From an uncultured bacterium (lineage in GTDB: Bacteria > Sysuimicrobiota > Sysuimicrobiia > Sysuimicrobiales > Sysuimicrobiaceae), in assembly GCA_938028835.1 (NCBI GenBank), contig CALIMJ010000045.1:1-43508 (forward strand): a stretch of DNA of 43,508 nucleotides, given 5' to 3'. Every line of letters starts with the position of its first letter. Position 1 is the first letter of the stretch. A program made the translations under genes and the position numbers. Below the pieces are notes generated by a model. The model saw only the letters and a program-made list of their open reading frames with translations. It was not told the DNA's origin and ran no database searches. Of this stretch, positions 42,694-43,508 are shown one piece after another.

Positions 42694-42732
42694 GAGGGCG
42701 CGCCGGGCGGCCGCGCCGCGCGGCGCGCCCTC
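42694..42732 (+). other. long hairpin between binding protein and ATPase genes
   Basis: GAGGGCGCGCC (42694-42704) pairs perfectly with GGCGCGCCCTC (42722-42732). Inside the 17-base loop GCGGC and GCCGC can also pair. No T-run. Such structures after binding-protein genes often stabilise the upstream mRNA or reduce read-through, giving an excess of binding protein over ATPase. Confidence 0.6.
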
Positions 42733-42746
42733 GCGGAGGAGGTCCG

Positions 42747-43508
<762 letters not shown>

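Overview
This window comes from a very GC-rich bacterial chromosome (about 70% by eye) that is almost solid housekeeping DNA. Nearly all genes lie on the + strand with gaps of 0-30 bp, and many join through GTGA, TTGA or ATGA stop/start overlaps. GTG and TTG starts are common. The gene set looks like Bacillota or a nearby deep, high-GC lineage (Symbiobacteriia/Limnochordia-type Bacillota, or candidate phyla such as Sysuimicrobiota or Armatimonadota). The reasons are ecfA1-ecfA2-ecfT-truA after rplQ, the order hpf...secA-prfB, an IreB/ReoM protein, SpoVS, CsaB, a WecG/TagA glycosyltransferase, DUF5693 and DUF3048 proteins, and a menaquinone-type methyltransferase. A complex I gene cluster and Tat export argue for a respiring organism. 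The placement is inference; I could not run a phylogeny.

Layout. 1-15.3 kb: end of tuf, then one continuous S10-spc-alpha ribosomal superoperon (rpsJ to rplQ) with secY, adk, map, infA and rpoA. An internal promoter is visible before infA and a pair of hairpins before rpsD. 15.3-18.7 kb: ECF vitamin transporter energising module, truA, and a CAT-anticodon tRNA whose T8-A9-G10 supplies the truA stop codon. 18.8-21.2 kb: menG, an IreB/ReoM homologue and a MurA-like gene with altered active-site residues. 21.2-24.1 kb: an unusual four-gene complex I cluster (nuoB-D-I-C). 24.1-25.3 kb: two minus-strand tandem paralogues encoding small exported proteins of unknown function. 25.3-28.5 kb: a 2-hydroxyacid dehydrogenase, a convergent DUF402 protein, and a polar amino-acid ABC binding lipoprotein and permease without ATPase. 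28.5-34.0 kb: hpf, a DUF3048 lipoprotein, secA and prfB with its programmed +1 frameshift. 34.1-38.3 kb: cell-envelope group DUF5693-csaB-tagA, then spoVS. 38.3-41.1 kb: prs, gltX, tRNA-Gln and tRNA-Glu. 41.2-43.5 kb: Tat-exported sugar-type ABC binding protein and the start of its ATPase, cut by the window end.

There is no CRISPR array, IS element, prophage or rRNA. No gene-free stretch exceeds about 150 bp. I did not find a clear-cut new defence or metabolic system. The best leads are the ReoM/IreB + MurA-like pair (catalytic Lys replaced by Val, catalytic Cys by Asp), the tandem exported paralogues, the Q-module-only nuo cluster, and the tRNA/truA overlap.
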